This document shows positions 40,239-50,525 of a stretch of DNA of 64,000 nucleotides, in pieces (the stretch's first letter is position 1; every line of letters begins with the position of its first letter). The stretch covers positions 3,410,001 to 3,474,000 of the forward strand of contig NZ_CP110806.1 in NCBI RefSeq assembly GCF_026184235.1, in the 5' to 3' direction. The translations under genes were made by a program, and so were the position numbers. Under the pieces are notes generated by a model. That model had not been told where the DNA came from, made no database searches, and saw only the letters and a program-made list of their open reading frames with translations. Origin of the DNA: Cellulomonas sp. S1-8. GTDB taxonomy: Bacteria; Actinomycetota; Actinomycetes; Actinomycetales; Cellulomonadaceae.

Positions 40239-40718
40239 TCACGCCGAGAACTCCGCCTCGCCGTGCGCCGGCAGCGCCGCAGCCACCCGCGACGCCATCG
40301 ACGGCGACATGGCGGGCAGCTCGTCGAGGTCGAACCACCGGGCGTCGGTGTTCTCGCCGTCCGCCGGGAACGGCTCGCCCGAGACCCACCGGCACCGGAA
40401 CGTGACGTCCAGGTACTGCGACCGGTCGCCGTTCTCGTAGACGACGGGACCGACGACGCTCACCTGGGCGAGGCGTTCCGCCACCACGACGACGTCCGCC
40501 TCCTCGAGCGCCTCCCGCACGGCCGCGGCGGCGGGGTCCTCCCCCGGGTCGACGATCCCCGCGACCGGCTCCCACTCGCCGTTGCCGGCGCGGCGCACGA
40601 GCAGCAGCAGCGGGCGCGGACCGTCCTCCCGCAGCACGACCGCGGTCGCTCCGGGCAGCCAGAGCAGGTCGTTCCCGATGCGCTCGCGCAGGGCCAGGAC
40701 GAAGGGCGGGGTGGGCAC
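40239..40718 (-). CDS. NUDIX hydrolase
   Basis: 159 residues with the Nudix box GIVDPGEDPAAAAVREALEEADV (residues about 54-76; G-x5-E-x7-REA-x-EE-A). N-terminal strand ATAVVLREDGPRPLLLLVRRAGNGEWEPV and FRCRWVSGEPFPADGENTDARWFDLDELP are typical for actinobacterial enzymes acting on nucleoside diphosphate derivatives. Substrate not assignable. Upstream of the Fic-like gene on the same strand with 46 bp between. Confidence 0.88.
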   Translation of the reverse strand: MPTPPFVLALRERIGNDLLWLPGATAVVLREDGPRPLLLLVRRAGNGEWEPVAGIVDPGEDPAAAAVREALEEADVVVVAERLAQVSVVGPVVYENGDRSQYLDVTFRCRWVSGEPFPADGENTDARWFDLDELPAMSPSMASRVAAALPAHGEAEFSA

Positions 40719-40877
40719 CCGCCGATGCTACGCGCCGCCTCACGGGCCCCTCAGCACCCCGCCGACCGCAACCTGCCTCCCCTTCCGGGCCTCCGAACGG
40801 TGAGCGAGGGTCCGGTCGCGGGAGACGTCGGGGCGTCGGAGGGCGCCCTGGGGCGCTGCAGCCGCCACAATGTCCGT

Positions 40878-42329
40878 ATGGTCTCCGCGCCCTCCGTGTC
40901 GTCGTCCATCACCGCCCGGCTGGAGGTGCAGGCCCGGCCCACCGCCGTCTCGGACCTCACCACCGCCATCGAGCGCGCCGGGGGGATCGTCACGGCGCTC
41001 GACGTCACCGCGTCGTTCCACGAGACGATGACGGTCGACGTCACGTGCGCGACGCGCGACACCGACCACGCCGCCGACGTCGTCCGCGCCCTGGAGGAGC
41101 TCGAGGGCGTCGTCGTCCAGCGCGTCTCCGACCGCACGTTCCTCATGCACCTGGGCGGCAAGCTCTCGATCGAGTCGAAGGTGCCGCTGCGCAACCGCGA
41201 CGACCTGTCGATGGCGTACACCCCGGGCGTCGCGCGCGTGTGCCAGGCCATCGCCGAGCACCCCGAGGACGCCCGCCGCCTGACCATCAAGCGCAACACG
41301 ATCGCCGTGGTCACCGACGGCACGGCGGTGCTCGGCATGGGCGACATCGGGCCGCTGGCGGCGCTGCCCGTCATGGAGGGCAAGGCCGTGCTGTTCAAGC
41401 GGTTCGCCGACATCGACGCGTTCCCGATCTGCCTCGACACGACCGACGTGGACCGCATCGTCGAGACGGTCGTCGCGATCGCGCCCGTCTTCGCGGGCAT
41501 CAACCTCGAGGACATCTCCGCGCCGCGGTGCTTCGAGATCGAGCGCCGGCTGCGCGAGGCGCTCGACATCCCCGTCTTCCACGACGACCAGCACGGCACC
41601 GCGATCGTCGTCGTCGCCGCGCTGCGCAACGCGCTGCAGGTCGTCGACAAGCGCATCGGTGACGTCCGCGTCGTCATGTCCGGTGCCGGCGCCGCGGGGA
41701 CGGCGGTGCTCAAGCTGCTGCTCGCCGCGGGGGTGCGCGACGTCGTCGTGGCCGACGTCGCGGGCGTCATCCACCGGGACCGCCCGGGCCTGAGCCCGTC
41801 GCTGCGCTGGACGGCCGAGGCGACCAACCACCGCGGTGTCACCGGCACGCTGCGCGACGCGGTCGTCGGCGCCGACGTGTTCATCGGGCTGTCCGCGCCC
41901 GACGTGCTCACTGGGCACGACGTGTCGCGCATGGCCCGCGACTCGATCGTCTTCGCGCTCGCCAACCCGCGACCCGAGGTCGACCCGGACGAGGCCGCGC
42001 AGCACGCGGCGGTCGTCGGGACGGGCCGCTCGGACTTCGCGAACCAGATCAACAACGTGCTCGCGTTCCCCGGGGTGTTCCGCGGGCTGCTGGACGCGCA
42101 GTCGCGCTCCATCACGGAGTCGATGCTGCTGGCTGCGGCGCACGCGCTGGCGTCCGTCGTGCACCCGGACGAGCTCAACCCGACGTATATCGTCCCCAGC
42201 GTCTTCAACCCCGAGGCGACGACGGCGGTCGCGGCTGCCGTCCGCGCCGCGGCCGAGGCGGAGGCGGGGCACGTGTCGGCCCGCCCGGAGACGGGTGCGA
42301 TCGCCACGGTCCGGTACCGCGGGGTCTGA
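40878..42329 (+). CDS. NAD(P)-dependent malic enzyme with N-terminal ACT-like domain
   Basis: 483 residues. Residues 1-90 are an ACT-like regulatory domain (SITARLEVQARPTAVSDLTTAIERAGGIVTALDV). The catalytic part shows LSMAYTPGVARVCQAIAE, TDGTAVLGMGDIGPLAALPVMEGKAVLFKRFADIDAFPICLDT, INLEDISAPRCFEIE, FHDDQHGTAIV and the Rossmann motif VVMSGAGAAGTAVLKLLL. It decarboxylates malate to pyruvate, linking the TCA cycle and C3 metabolism. ATG at 40878 overlaps a -10-like GTATGG, so initiation could be leaderless or start slightly differently. Confidence 0.92.
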   Translation: MVSAPSVSSSITARLEVQARPTAVSDLTTAIERAGGIVTALDVTASFHETMTVDVTCATRDTDHAADVVRALEELEGVVVQRVSDRTFLMHLGGKLSIESKVPLRNRDDLSMAYTPGVARVCQAIAEHPEDARRLTIKRNTIAVVTDGTAVLGMGDIGPLAALPVMEGKAVLFKRFADIDAFPICLDTTDVDRIVETVVAIAPVFAGINLEDISAPRCFEIERRLREALDIPVFHDDQHGTAIVVVAALRNALQVVDKRIGDVRVVMSGAGAAGTAVLKLLLAAGVRDVVVADVAGVIHRDRPGLSPSLRWTAEATNHRGVTGTLRDAVVGADVFIGLSAPDVLTGHDVSRMARDSIVFALANPRPEVDPDEAAQHAAVVGTGRSDFANQINNVLAFPGVFRGLLDAQSRSITESMLLAAAHALASVVHPDELNPTYIVPSVFNPEATTAVAAAVRAAAEAEAGHVSARPETGAIATVRYRGV

Positions 42330-42349
42330 CCGCGCCACCCCCGACGCAC

Positions 42350-42382
42350 GCGACCCCGGCGAGGAGTCCTCGCCGGGGTCGC
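42350..42382. terminator. Strong bidirectional hairpin between malic enzyme and ABC permease genes
   Basis: Arms GCGACCCCGGCGAGGA (42350-42365) and TCCTCGCCGGGGTCGC (42367-42382) are perfect 16-bp complements with almost no loop, between convergent genes. Confidence 0.8.
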
Positions 42383-42434
42383 GCCTCGGGTCGTGCCGTG
42401 CCGGCGGTCGCCCGCCCGCCCGCGTGCGCCGTGC

Positions 42435-43370
42435 TCAGCCCTTGACGGAGCCGAGCATGATGCCGGACACGAAGTACCGCTGGACGAACGGGTAGATGCA
42501 CAGGACGGGGATGATCGTCAGGACCATCGTGACCGCCTGGATGTTCGCCGCGATCTCCGACGTGCTGGACCCGGAGGCCGCCGCGCCCTGGGAGGCCGTC
42601 GACGAGGCCCCCGCGATCATGTTGCGCAGGTACAGCGTCACCGGGAACAGCTCCTGCTTGTCGAGGTACAGGAACGCCGCGAACCAGTCGTTCCAGATCG
42701 CCACCGAGTAGAACAGGATCATCGTCGCGATGACCGCCTTCGACAGCGGCATGACGATGCGGCGGAAGATCCCCCACCAGCCGAGCCCGTCGATCTGCGC
42801 GGCCTCCTCGAGCTCGGAGGGCATGTTCTCGAAGAACGACTTCATGACGAGCAGGTTGAACACCGAGATCGCCCCGGGCAGCACGACCGCCCACATCGTG
42901 TTCTTCAGCCCGAGGGTCTGGATGAGCACGTAGTTGGGGATCAGGCCGCCGTTGAAGAACATCGTGAACACGGCGATGCCGATGAGGACGTTCCGACCTC
43001 GCAGGGCGCGCCTGGCGAGCACGTAGGCGAGCAGGGTCGTCAGCACCATGGCGATCGTCGTGCCGACGAGCGTGTAGACCACGGTGTTGCGGTACGACGA
43101 CCAGAAGAGGTCGTTGGCGATGACCACCTGGTAGGTCGTGAGGTTGAAGCCGACGGGCCAGACGTTGACCATGCCGGCCTTCACCGCGCCGGCGCTGCTG
43201 AACGACTGCGCGAGCACCGTGACGAACGGGTACAGCATGAACCCGCAGAGCAGGACGAGGAACGTGCCGTTGAACCAGGTGAACGTCTTGTAGCTCTTGG
43301 AGTCGCGCGGACCGACGGACATCCCGCCGCCGGAGACCGGCGTCGCCGTGAGTGCGCTCTGGGTCACCAC
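42435..43370 (-). CDS. lplC: Carbohydrate ABC transporter permease, LplC type
   Basis: 311 residues, six membrane helices. EAA loop MPSELEEAAQIDGLGWWGIFRRIVMPLSKAVIATMILFY; N-terminal YKTFTWFNGTFLVLLCGFMLYPFVTVLAQS; C-terminal YPFVQRYFVSGIMLGSVKG is the signature end of LplC/YtcP permeases. GTG at 43368-43370 has GGAG seven bases before; it overlaps the lplB stop. Import of oligosaccharides, often plant-polymer derived, is the usual role. Confidence 0.92.
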   Translation of the reverse strand: MVTQSALTATPVSGGGMSVGPRDSKSYKTFTWFNGTFLVLLCGFMLYPFVTVLAQSFSSAGAVKAGMVNVWPVGFNLTTYQVVIANDLFWSSYRNTVVYTLVGTTIAMVLTTLLAYVLARRALRGRNVLIGIAVFTMFFNGGLIPNYVLIQTLGLKNTMWAVVLPGAISVFNLLVMKSFFENMPSELEEAAQIDGLGWWGIFRRIVMPLSKAVIATMILFYSVAIWNDWFAAFLYLDKQELFPVTLYLRNMIAGASSTASQGAAASGSSTSEIAANIQAVTMVLTIIPVLCIYPFVQRYFVSGIMLGSVKG

Positions 43371-44389
43371 AGGCTTGCTCCTACCACTCGGCGCGACAGG
43401 AAGTTCGCGGTGAGGATCATCACGAGGCCGATGATCGCCTGGAACAGTCCGATGGCCGTCGCGTAGCTGAAGTTGTTCGAGACCAGACCCACGCGGTAGA
43501 GGTACGTCGAGACGACGTCGGCGGTCTCGTAGGTGAGCGGGTTGTACAGCAGGAGGACCTTCTCGAACCCGACGTTGAGGAACAGGCCGATGTTGAGGAT
43601 GAGCAGCGTCACCATCGTCGGGCGGATGCCCGGCAGGGTGACGTGCCAGGTCTGGCGCCACCGGTTGGCGCCGTCGATGCGCGCGGCCTCGTAGAGGGAC
43701 GCGTCGACCGTGGTGAGTGCGGCGAGGTAGAGGATCGTGCCCCACCCGACGGTCTGCCAGATCTCGGACCCGACGTACACCGTGCGGAACCACTCGGCGC
43801 GCTGCAGGAACGGGATCGCCTCCCCGCCCACCGCCTCGATGATCTGGTTGACCGTGCCCTGCAGGGACAGCAGCTGCATGAGCATGCCGACGACGATGAC
43901 GACCGAGAGGAAGTGCGGCAGGTAGGAGATGGACTGCACGACGCGCTTGAACGTGCGGACGCGCACCTCGTTGAGCAGGAGCGCGAGGACGATCGGCAGC
44001 GGGAAGCAGAACAGCAGGGTGAGTCCGCCGAGGATCACCGTGTTGGCGAAGACGTTCCAGAAGTTGGGGTCGTTGAGGAAGAGCTCGACATAGCGCATCC
44101 CGACCCACTCGTCGCCGAAGATGCTGCCGCCCGGCCGGAAGCGTCGGAACGCGATGATGTTGCCGAACATCGGCACGTACCGGAACAACAGGAGGAAAAG
44201 CACGGGGACCAGGGCCATGGCGTAGAGCACCCAGTCGCGGCGCAACGTGTGCCGCCACCCGATCTTGCGTACCGGGGGTCGCGCCTTCTTGCCGGTGTCC
44301 TCACGGTCCGCCGCGAGGGGGACCGTTCCCGCGGGTGGCGCCTGGACCGTGGTCGCGAGTGCGTCGCCCGCCGCGTGAGCAGCGCTCAT
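43364..44389 (-). CDS. lplB: Carbohydrate ABC transporter permease, LplB type
   Basis: 341 residues. N-terminal Lys/Arg-rich cytoplasmic segment, then DWVLYAMALVPVLFLLLFRYVPMFGNIIAFRRFRPGGSIFGDEWVGMRYVELF, typical of LplB/YtcQ partners, EAA loop DASLYEAARIDGANRWRQTWHVTLPGIRPTMV and the end GLVMILTANFLSRRVVGASLW. Forms the channel with LplC. No ATPase gene is nearby, so a shared MsmK-like ATPase encoded elsewhere must be used. ATG follows a GAGTGAGAGATG context with GGAGTGAGAG. Confidence 0.92.
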   Translation of the reverse strand: MSAAHAAGDALATTVQAPPAGTVPLAADREDTGKKARPPVRKIGWRHTLRRDWVLYAMALVPVLFLLLFRYVPMFGNIIAFRRFRPGGSIFGDEWVGMRYVELFLNDPNFWNVFANTVILGGLTLLFCFPLPIVLALLLNEVRVRTFKRVVQSISYLPHFLSVVIVVGMLMQLLSLQGTVNQIIEAVGGEAIPFLQRAEWFRTVYVGSEIWQTVGWGTILYLAALTTVDASLYEAARIDGANRWRQTWHVTLPGIRPTMVTLLILNIGLFLNVGFEKVLLLYNPLTYETADVVSTYLYRVGLVSNNFSYATAIGLFQAIIGLVMILTANFLSRRVVGASLW

Positions 44390-44473
44390 CTCTCACTCCT
44401 TCGTGAGCGGATCGGTGGCCCGGTGGGCCGGCCCTGCGAGGGGCCGGCCCACCTGGCCTCGTCGAGCGTGGAC

Positions 44474-46153
44474 TCAGCCGTCGTTCCCTGCGGCGCGCTC
44501 AGCGGCGCCGTTGATGAGATCCATGTAGCCCGACAGACCCTGGCCCTCGAGCTGGGTCACGAAGTCGTCCCACTCGGCGAGGTCGCGCTGCCCGAGGATG
44601 AACCCGAGCGTCGCCGTGTCCACCGAGTCCTTGAGCGGGGTCCCCAGCAGCGAGGCCTGCTCGAGCTCGACCTCGTCGAGCGGGTGCGGCGGGAACGGGT
44701 CCCGCGGCGTGCGCGTCGTCTGCACCGAGTCGATGTACTCGACGAACGCCGGGACGTTGTAGGACTCCTTGAGCGCGCGCGACTCGGTCGACCCGGCGAA
44801 GACGTCGTTGGCGAAACCGAGGTCCTTCTTGAGGTCGATCGTGCCGGACGGGTTCAGGTTGAGGCCGGCGAACGTGATGTCGGGCTCCAGCGTGTAGGCG
44901 CCATCGGCGTCCTTCGTGTGGTGCTCGCCCTCGACGCCCCACTGGATCAGCTCGCGGGCCTCGGGGTTGTAGTACAGCCAGTCGGTGAACCCGAGCAGGT
45001 CGCAGAAGTTCGGGTCGTTCACCGCGTCGGCGGTGAGCATGAACCCGTTCCAGAAGTTGCGCGGCTCGACGAAGTCGCCGGCCGGTCCGGCCGGGGGCGC
45101 GATCTGGACGAGCTCGTAGTCCGTGACACCCGCGGCGTCGAGCGCCGTCGAGAACTCCTGGACCGTCCACGAGCCACCCGAGGCCGCGAAGACCTGCTCG
45201 GCCGCGAACTTCTCGGTGACCGTGCCGCCGCCGTCGTCGGCCGCCGTGAAGGACTCGGTGTCGAGCAGACCGGCCTCGGTCAGCCCGTTGAAGTACGTGA
45301 CCATGTCCTTGTAGCCGTCGGTCGTCGCGGCGTAGACGAACTCGCCCGCGTCCTCGTCCCACCAGGCGCCGTCGCCGAAGCCCCAGCCACCGACCGTGCC
45401 GAAGGCGTGGGCGGCGTAGTTGATCATCGACTGGCCCTCGAAGCCGTCGGCCAGCGGCGTGCTGTCCGGGTACTTGGCCTTGATGAGCTCCATGCCCTCC
45501 TGGAGGTCTTCCCAGGTCTCGGGCGCCGGGGCGCCGACCTCGTCGAAGATGTCCTTGCGGATGATCAGCGTGAAGACGGGGACGGAGACCTCCTGGAGGC
45601 CCGGCGTCATGTAGTACTTGCCGTCCTCCTGGCGCAGGTCGTCGACCATGTCGACGAGGTCCCACTCCTCGCTGTACTTCTTGAAGTTCGGCATGTAGTC
45701 GGCGTAGTCGCTCAGCGGGACGACCGCACCGGACGCCGCGAACTGGCGCTCCTCACCCGTGTAGACGAGCGGGATGATCTGCGGCGCGTCGCCGGCGCTG
45801 ATGAGCAGGCTGCGCTTCTCGGTCGCGTCGCTGAACGGGATGTTCGTGAGGTTGAGCTTGACGTTGGTGCGCTCCTCGATCTCGTCGAAGAACTCCCACG
45901 TGTCGGTGATCGGGAAGTCGGCCCAGTCCGTCCACAGCAGGGAGAACTCGCGCGGCTCCGCAGCCTTCCAGGGCTCGTCCGCGACCGCCTCGGTCGTGCA
46001 CTCCAGGTCCGCGGCCTCACCGTCGGCGTTGGTCGTCCCGCCGTCGTCACCGCTGCTGCAGGCGGCGAGCGCGAGCGCACCCACCAACGTCAGCGCACCA
46101 GCGGTGCGCGCCGAGCGCATCCGCCGTCCTGCCAGATATCCCGCACGTGCCAT
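44474..46153 (-). CDS. lplA: Extracellular oligosaccharide-binding lipoprotein, LplA type
   Basis: 559 residues, long as usual for this family. Twin basic N-terminus, hydrophobic core and lipobox LAAC (Cys at about 32), then a Ser/Gly/Asp linker. Blocks EFSLLWTDWADFPITDTWEFFDEIEERTNVKLNLTNIPF and SLLISAGDAPQIIPLVYTGEERQF show the cluster C/F binding-protein fold. ATG preceded by GAGGAG. First gene of the importer operon with a long leader. With the mannanase at 50.5 kb, a manno-oligosaccharide cargo is conceivable but not shown. Confidence 0.9.
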   Translation of the reverse strand: MARAGYLAGRRMRSARTAGALTLVGALALAACSSGDDGGTTNADGEAADLECTTEAVADEPWKAAEPREFSLLWTDWADFPITDTWEFFDEIEERTNVKLNLTNIPFSDATEKRSLLISAGDAPQIIPLVYTGEERQFAASGAVVPLSDYADYMPNFKKYSEEWDLVDMVDDLRQEDGKYYMTPGLQEVSVPVFTLIIRKDIFDEVGAPAPETWEDLQEGMELIKAKYPDSTPLADGFEGQSMINYAAHAFGTVGGWGFGDGAWWDEDAGEFVYAATTDGYKDMVTYFNGLTEAGLLDTESFTAADDGGGTVTEKFAAEQVFAASGGSWTVQEFSTALDAAGVTDYELVQIAPPAGPAGDFVEPRNFWNGFMLTADAVNDPNFCDLLGFTDWLYYNPEARELIQWGVEGEHHTKDADGAYTLEPDITFAGLNLNPSGTIDLKKDLGFANDVFAGSTESRALKESYNVPAFVEYIDSVQTTRTPRDPFPPHPLDEVELEQASLLGTPLKDSVDTATLGFILGQRDLAEWDDFVTQLEGQGLSGYMDLINGAAERAAGNDG

Positions 46154-46285
46154 CAGGGCTCTCCTCTTCGAGATCCGTCCCAGGCCACGACCCGGGGGGT
46201 GTTAGCAGGGCTCGAGCACCGGCGCTGCCGTCGTCGTGCAGCGCCGACTCCGGCCTCCGGAGGGCAACACTGCCACCGGGCGCCA

Positions 46286-46365
46286 GATTTATCGAGATGC
46301 ACCAGGATTAACGATACATCTGCTGATGAGCCGGGACGCTATGCGGCCCCCTGGGTGCTGGTCAA
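46286..46365 (-). promoter_or_regulatory. Promoter and possible operator of the lplABC operon
   Basis: On the minus strand TTGACC (46360-46365), an 18-base spacer and TAGCGT (46336-46341) form a good promoter, giving a leader of about 175 nt. Just downstream, 46286-46320 is unusually AT-rich and holds TATCG and CGATA half-sites in inverted orientation, suggestive of a LacI-type repressor site. The rest of 46154-46464 shows no gene. Confidence 0.55.
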
Positions 46366-46464
46366 GTGTCCTATCCGGTCGTTATCGGATCGACGCCAAC
46401 CCGAGATCGGGGACGGGCACCTTCGTCCCACGTGCACCGCCTGAGCAGGGGCGACCATGGAGGC

Positions 46465-47310
46465 GTGCTCACCATCCCCGAGGCTGCTGCCGCGCACGCC
46501 GACGCCGCCGTGCACAAGGTCGTCCTGACCCGCACACCCGGGCTGTTCCTGGTCCGGACCATGCTCGCCGGAGCGTACATCGGCATCGGCGTGCTGGTCA
46601 TGGCCACCGCCGGTGGACCGCTCACGGTCGCGGGCTCCCCCTGGGCGCCCCTGGTCAACGGTGCCGTGTTCGGCATCGCCCTGACCATCGTCCTCGTCGC
46701 CGGCGGCGAGCTGGCCACGAGCGCCATGATGATCCTCACGCAGGGCGCGATCCTCGGACGCATCGGCTGGGTCCCGGCAGGGGTCACGCTCCTCGCCTGC
46801 CTGGGCGGCAACCTGCTGGGCGCTGCGGCGTTCGCCGGGCTGCTCCACGTCTCCGGGGTGCTCGCGCCCGGGACCGCGGGCGGCGAGGCGGTGGCACGGA
46901 TGATCGCGCACAAGGCCGAGGCCACCACGCTCGAGCTCGTCGTGCGCGGCGTGCTGTGCAACCTCCTGGTCTGCCTCGCCGTGTGGTGCTGGGCCCGCCT
47001 GACCAGCGAGATCGCGGGGATCATGGCGGTCTTCGGCTGCGTGCTCGTGTTCATCACCTCGGGTTTCGAGCACGTCGTCGCCAACATGACGACGCTGTCG
47101 CTCGGCCTCTACGGCGGCCTGCCGCACGCCACGGTGGCCGAGTTCGCCCGCAACATCGCCGCCGTGGGGCTCGGCAACACCCTCGGCGGTGCGCTGCTGG
47201 TCGGCGCGGCGTACGCCTACGGGGTCCGCCGCGTCGCCCCGGCACCGCTCGTCGCCCGGGTCGACGCGGGACGGTCCGCAGCGGTGCCCGCCGGGGTGCC
47301 CGTGCGCTGA
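46465..47310 (+). CDS. Formate/nitrite transporter (FNT) family channel
   Basis: 281 residues with six hydrophobic helices. Family blocks: GLFLVRTMLAGAYIGIGVLVM, APLVNGAVFGIALTIVLVAGGELATSAMMILTQGAILGR, CNLLVCLAVWCWARL, GFEHVVANMTTLSLGLYGGLPHA (the GFEHSVANM signature) and NTLGGALLVGAAYAY. FNT channels pass formate, nitrite, hydrosulfide or other small anions. Specificity not assignable. GTG at 46465 starts at a typical FNT N-terminus but has GGAG very close; an earlier start 33 codons upstream is possible. Confidence 0.9.
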   Translation: MLTIPEAAAAHADAAVHKVVLTRTPGLFLVRTMLAGAYIGIGVLVMATAGGPLTVAGSPWAPLVNGAVFGIALTIVLVAGGELATSAMMILTQGAILGRIGWVPAGVTLLACLGGNLLGAAAFAGLLHVSGVLAPGTAGGEAVARMIAHKAEATTLELVVRGVLCNLLVCLAVWCWARLTSEIAGIMAVFGCVLVFITSGFEHVVANMTTLSLGLYGGLPHATVAEFARNIAAVGLGNTLGGALLVGAAYAYGVRRVAPAPLVARVDAGRSAAVPAGVPVR

Positions 47311-47404
47311 GCGAGTCCGCGTGCCGAACGGCGCGCGGGCCGTGCGCGCCCTAGCGTGGCTGCCAGGCGTCGCACGACGCGCCACCGCGACCCGAGGAGC
47401 ACGC

Positions 47405-48208
47405 GTGAGCACCACGGACCCGAAGCGTCCCGGCGACGGCCCCGGCACGCGTGACGGGACGACCGGGCCGGCCGGCCCCGACGAGCTGGACACCGGCCGC
47501 CACGCCGTGCAGCGTCCGACGCCCACACCGCCCGCCCCGGACCCGGCCCCGTACCCCGCCGCACGGGTCTCGCCGCCGTCCGCCACGGCCGCGCCCGGCA
47601 CGACGCCCGGGCCGCACCCGGACCGCCCCGGGCCCGGCGCGTCCCACGGTGCCGACGCAGCGCAGGACGCGCGCAGGACCGCGTCGCCCGACGACGGCGA
47701 CGAGGAGCTCTTCCCCGACCCGCACGCACCCCGCACGCCGCACGCCGGCACGCACGTCCTCGGTGCGCTCGTGGGGCTGGTCCTGGCGCCGTTCGCCGTG
47801 GGACTGCTGCTGCTCGGGCAGAGCCGGATCCTCGTGGTCCAGGTGGACGGCTGGGACGCGTCCCTGGAGCTGCTGGGCATCGTGCTCGTCAGCTCGGGCG
47901 CCGTGCTGCTCGCGGCGCTGCTCGTGCTCGGGCTGTGGAGCGCGGCGGTGCCGCTCACGGCCGGGCTGCTGGTGGCCGCGCTGGGCGGGCTGCAGCTCTA
48001 CGCCCCGGGGATCGCCCGCATGACGACGCTCGACGTGGTCGGCACGAGCACGTGGGACCGGGCGGTGACCCAGGCGACCGTCGCCGGCACGTCCGGCACG
48101 ACGATCGTCGCCGGCGTCATGCTGCTGACCGGCGGGGTGACCATCGCCCTCGCGCGGCGCCACGGTGTGCACCTGGGCGAGTTCCGCGAGCGCAACCGGA
48201 CGACCTGA
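47405..48208 (+). CDS. Membrane protein with long Pro-rich cytoplasmic N-terminus, function unknown
   Basis: 267 residues. Residues 1-115 are rich in Pro, Ala, Asp and Thr and appear disordered. About four hydrophobic helices follow ([84 protein letters not shown]). GTG at 47405 with GAGGAG five bases before. Similar small membrane proteins are common in Micrococcales; I do not recognise a family function. Confidence 0.75.
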   Translation: MSTTDPKRPGDGPGTRDGTTGPAGPDELDTGRHAVQRPTPTPPAPDPAPYPAARVSPPSATAAPGTTPGPHPDRPGPGASHGADAAQDARRTASPDDGDEELFPDPHAPRTPHAGTHVLGALVGLVLAPFAVGLLLLGQSRILVVQVDGWDASLELLGIVLVSSGAVLLAALLVLGLWSAAVPLTAGLLVAALGGLQLYAPGIARMTTLDVVGTSTWDRAVTQATVAGTSGTTIVAGVMLLTGGVTIALARRHGVHLGEFRERNRTT

Positions 48209-48324
48209 CACGATCCGGTCACCTCCGCGACGGTGCGCCCGGTCGACGACCAGGACTATGGTCCGTCACGAGGACCGCACTGGTCAGCCCACCGTCGCAC
48301 CGAAGCTGCTGCGTAGGAGACACC

Positions 48325-50346
<2,022 letters not shown>

Positions 50347-50348
50347 GC

Positions 50349-50389
50349 CGGGTCGGTGGCGGGCCCGGGCCGGGCCCGCCACCGACCCG
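50349..50389. terminator. Intrinsic terminator after acs
   Basis: Perfect 18-bp arms, CGGGTCGGTGGCGGGCCC (50349-50366) and its complement at 50372-50389, around five bases; starts right after the acs stop. Confidence 0.8.
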
Positions 50390-50402
50390 CGCGATCCGAC
50401 GT

Positions 50403-50414
50403 CGAAACGCTTCA
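50403..50414 (+). promoter_or_regulatory. LacI-type operator-like palindrome upstream of the mannanase gene
   Basis: GAAACGCTTC (50404-50413) is a near-perfect palindrome with the central CG step of LacI/CcpA-class operators. It lies about 110 bases upstream of the mannanase start and 14 bases after the acs terminator, where the promoter is expected. Confidence 0.45.
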
Positions 50415-50525
50415 CCGATGGAGCCGTCCCAGGCCTGCTGATTGTCTGACCGCCGCCCCCCGACGACGCCGCCCCCGCGGCGACCGGGCAGGCGACCGGA
50501 CAACTCTCGCGGAACGAGGACGTCG

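Noticed and set aside
43352..46444. 1030-codon plus-strand frame opposite lplB and lplA
   Set aside because: Antisense to genes with clear signal peptide, lipobox and permease motifs; no family resemblance of its own.
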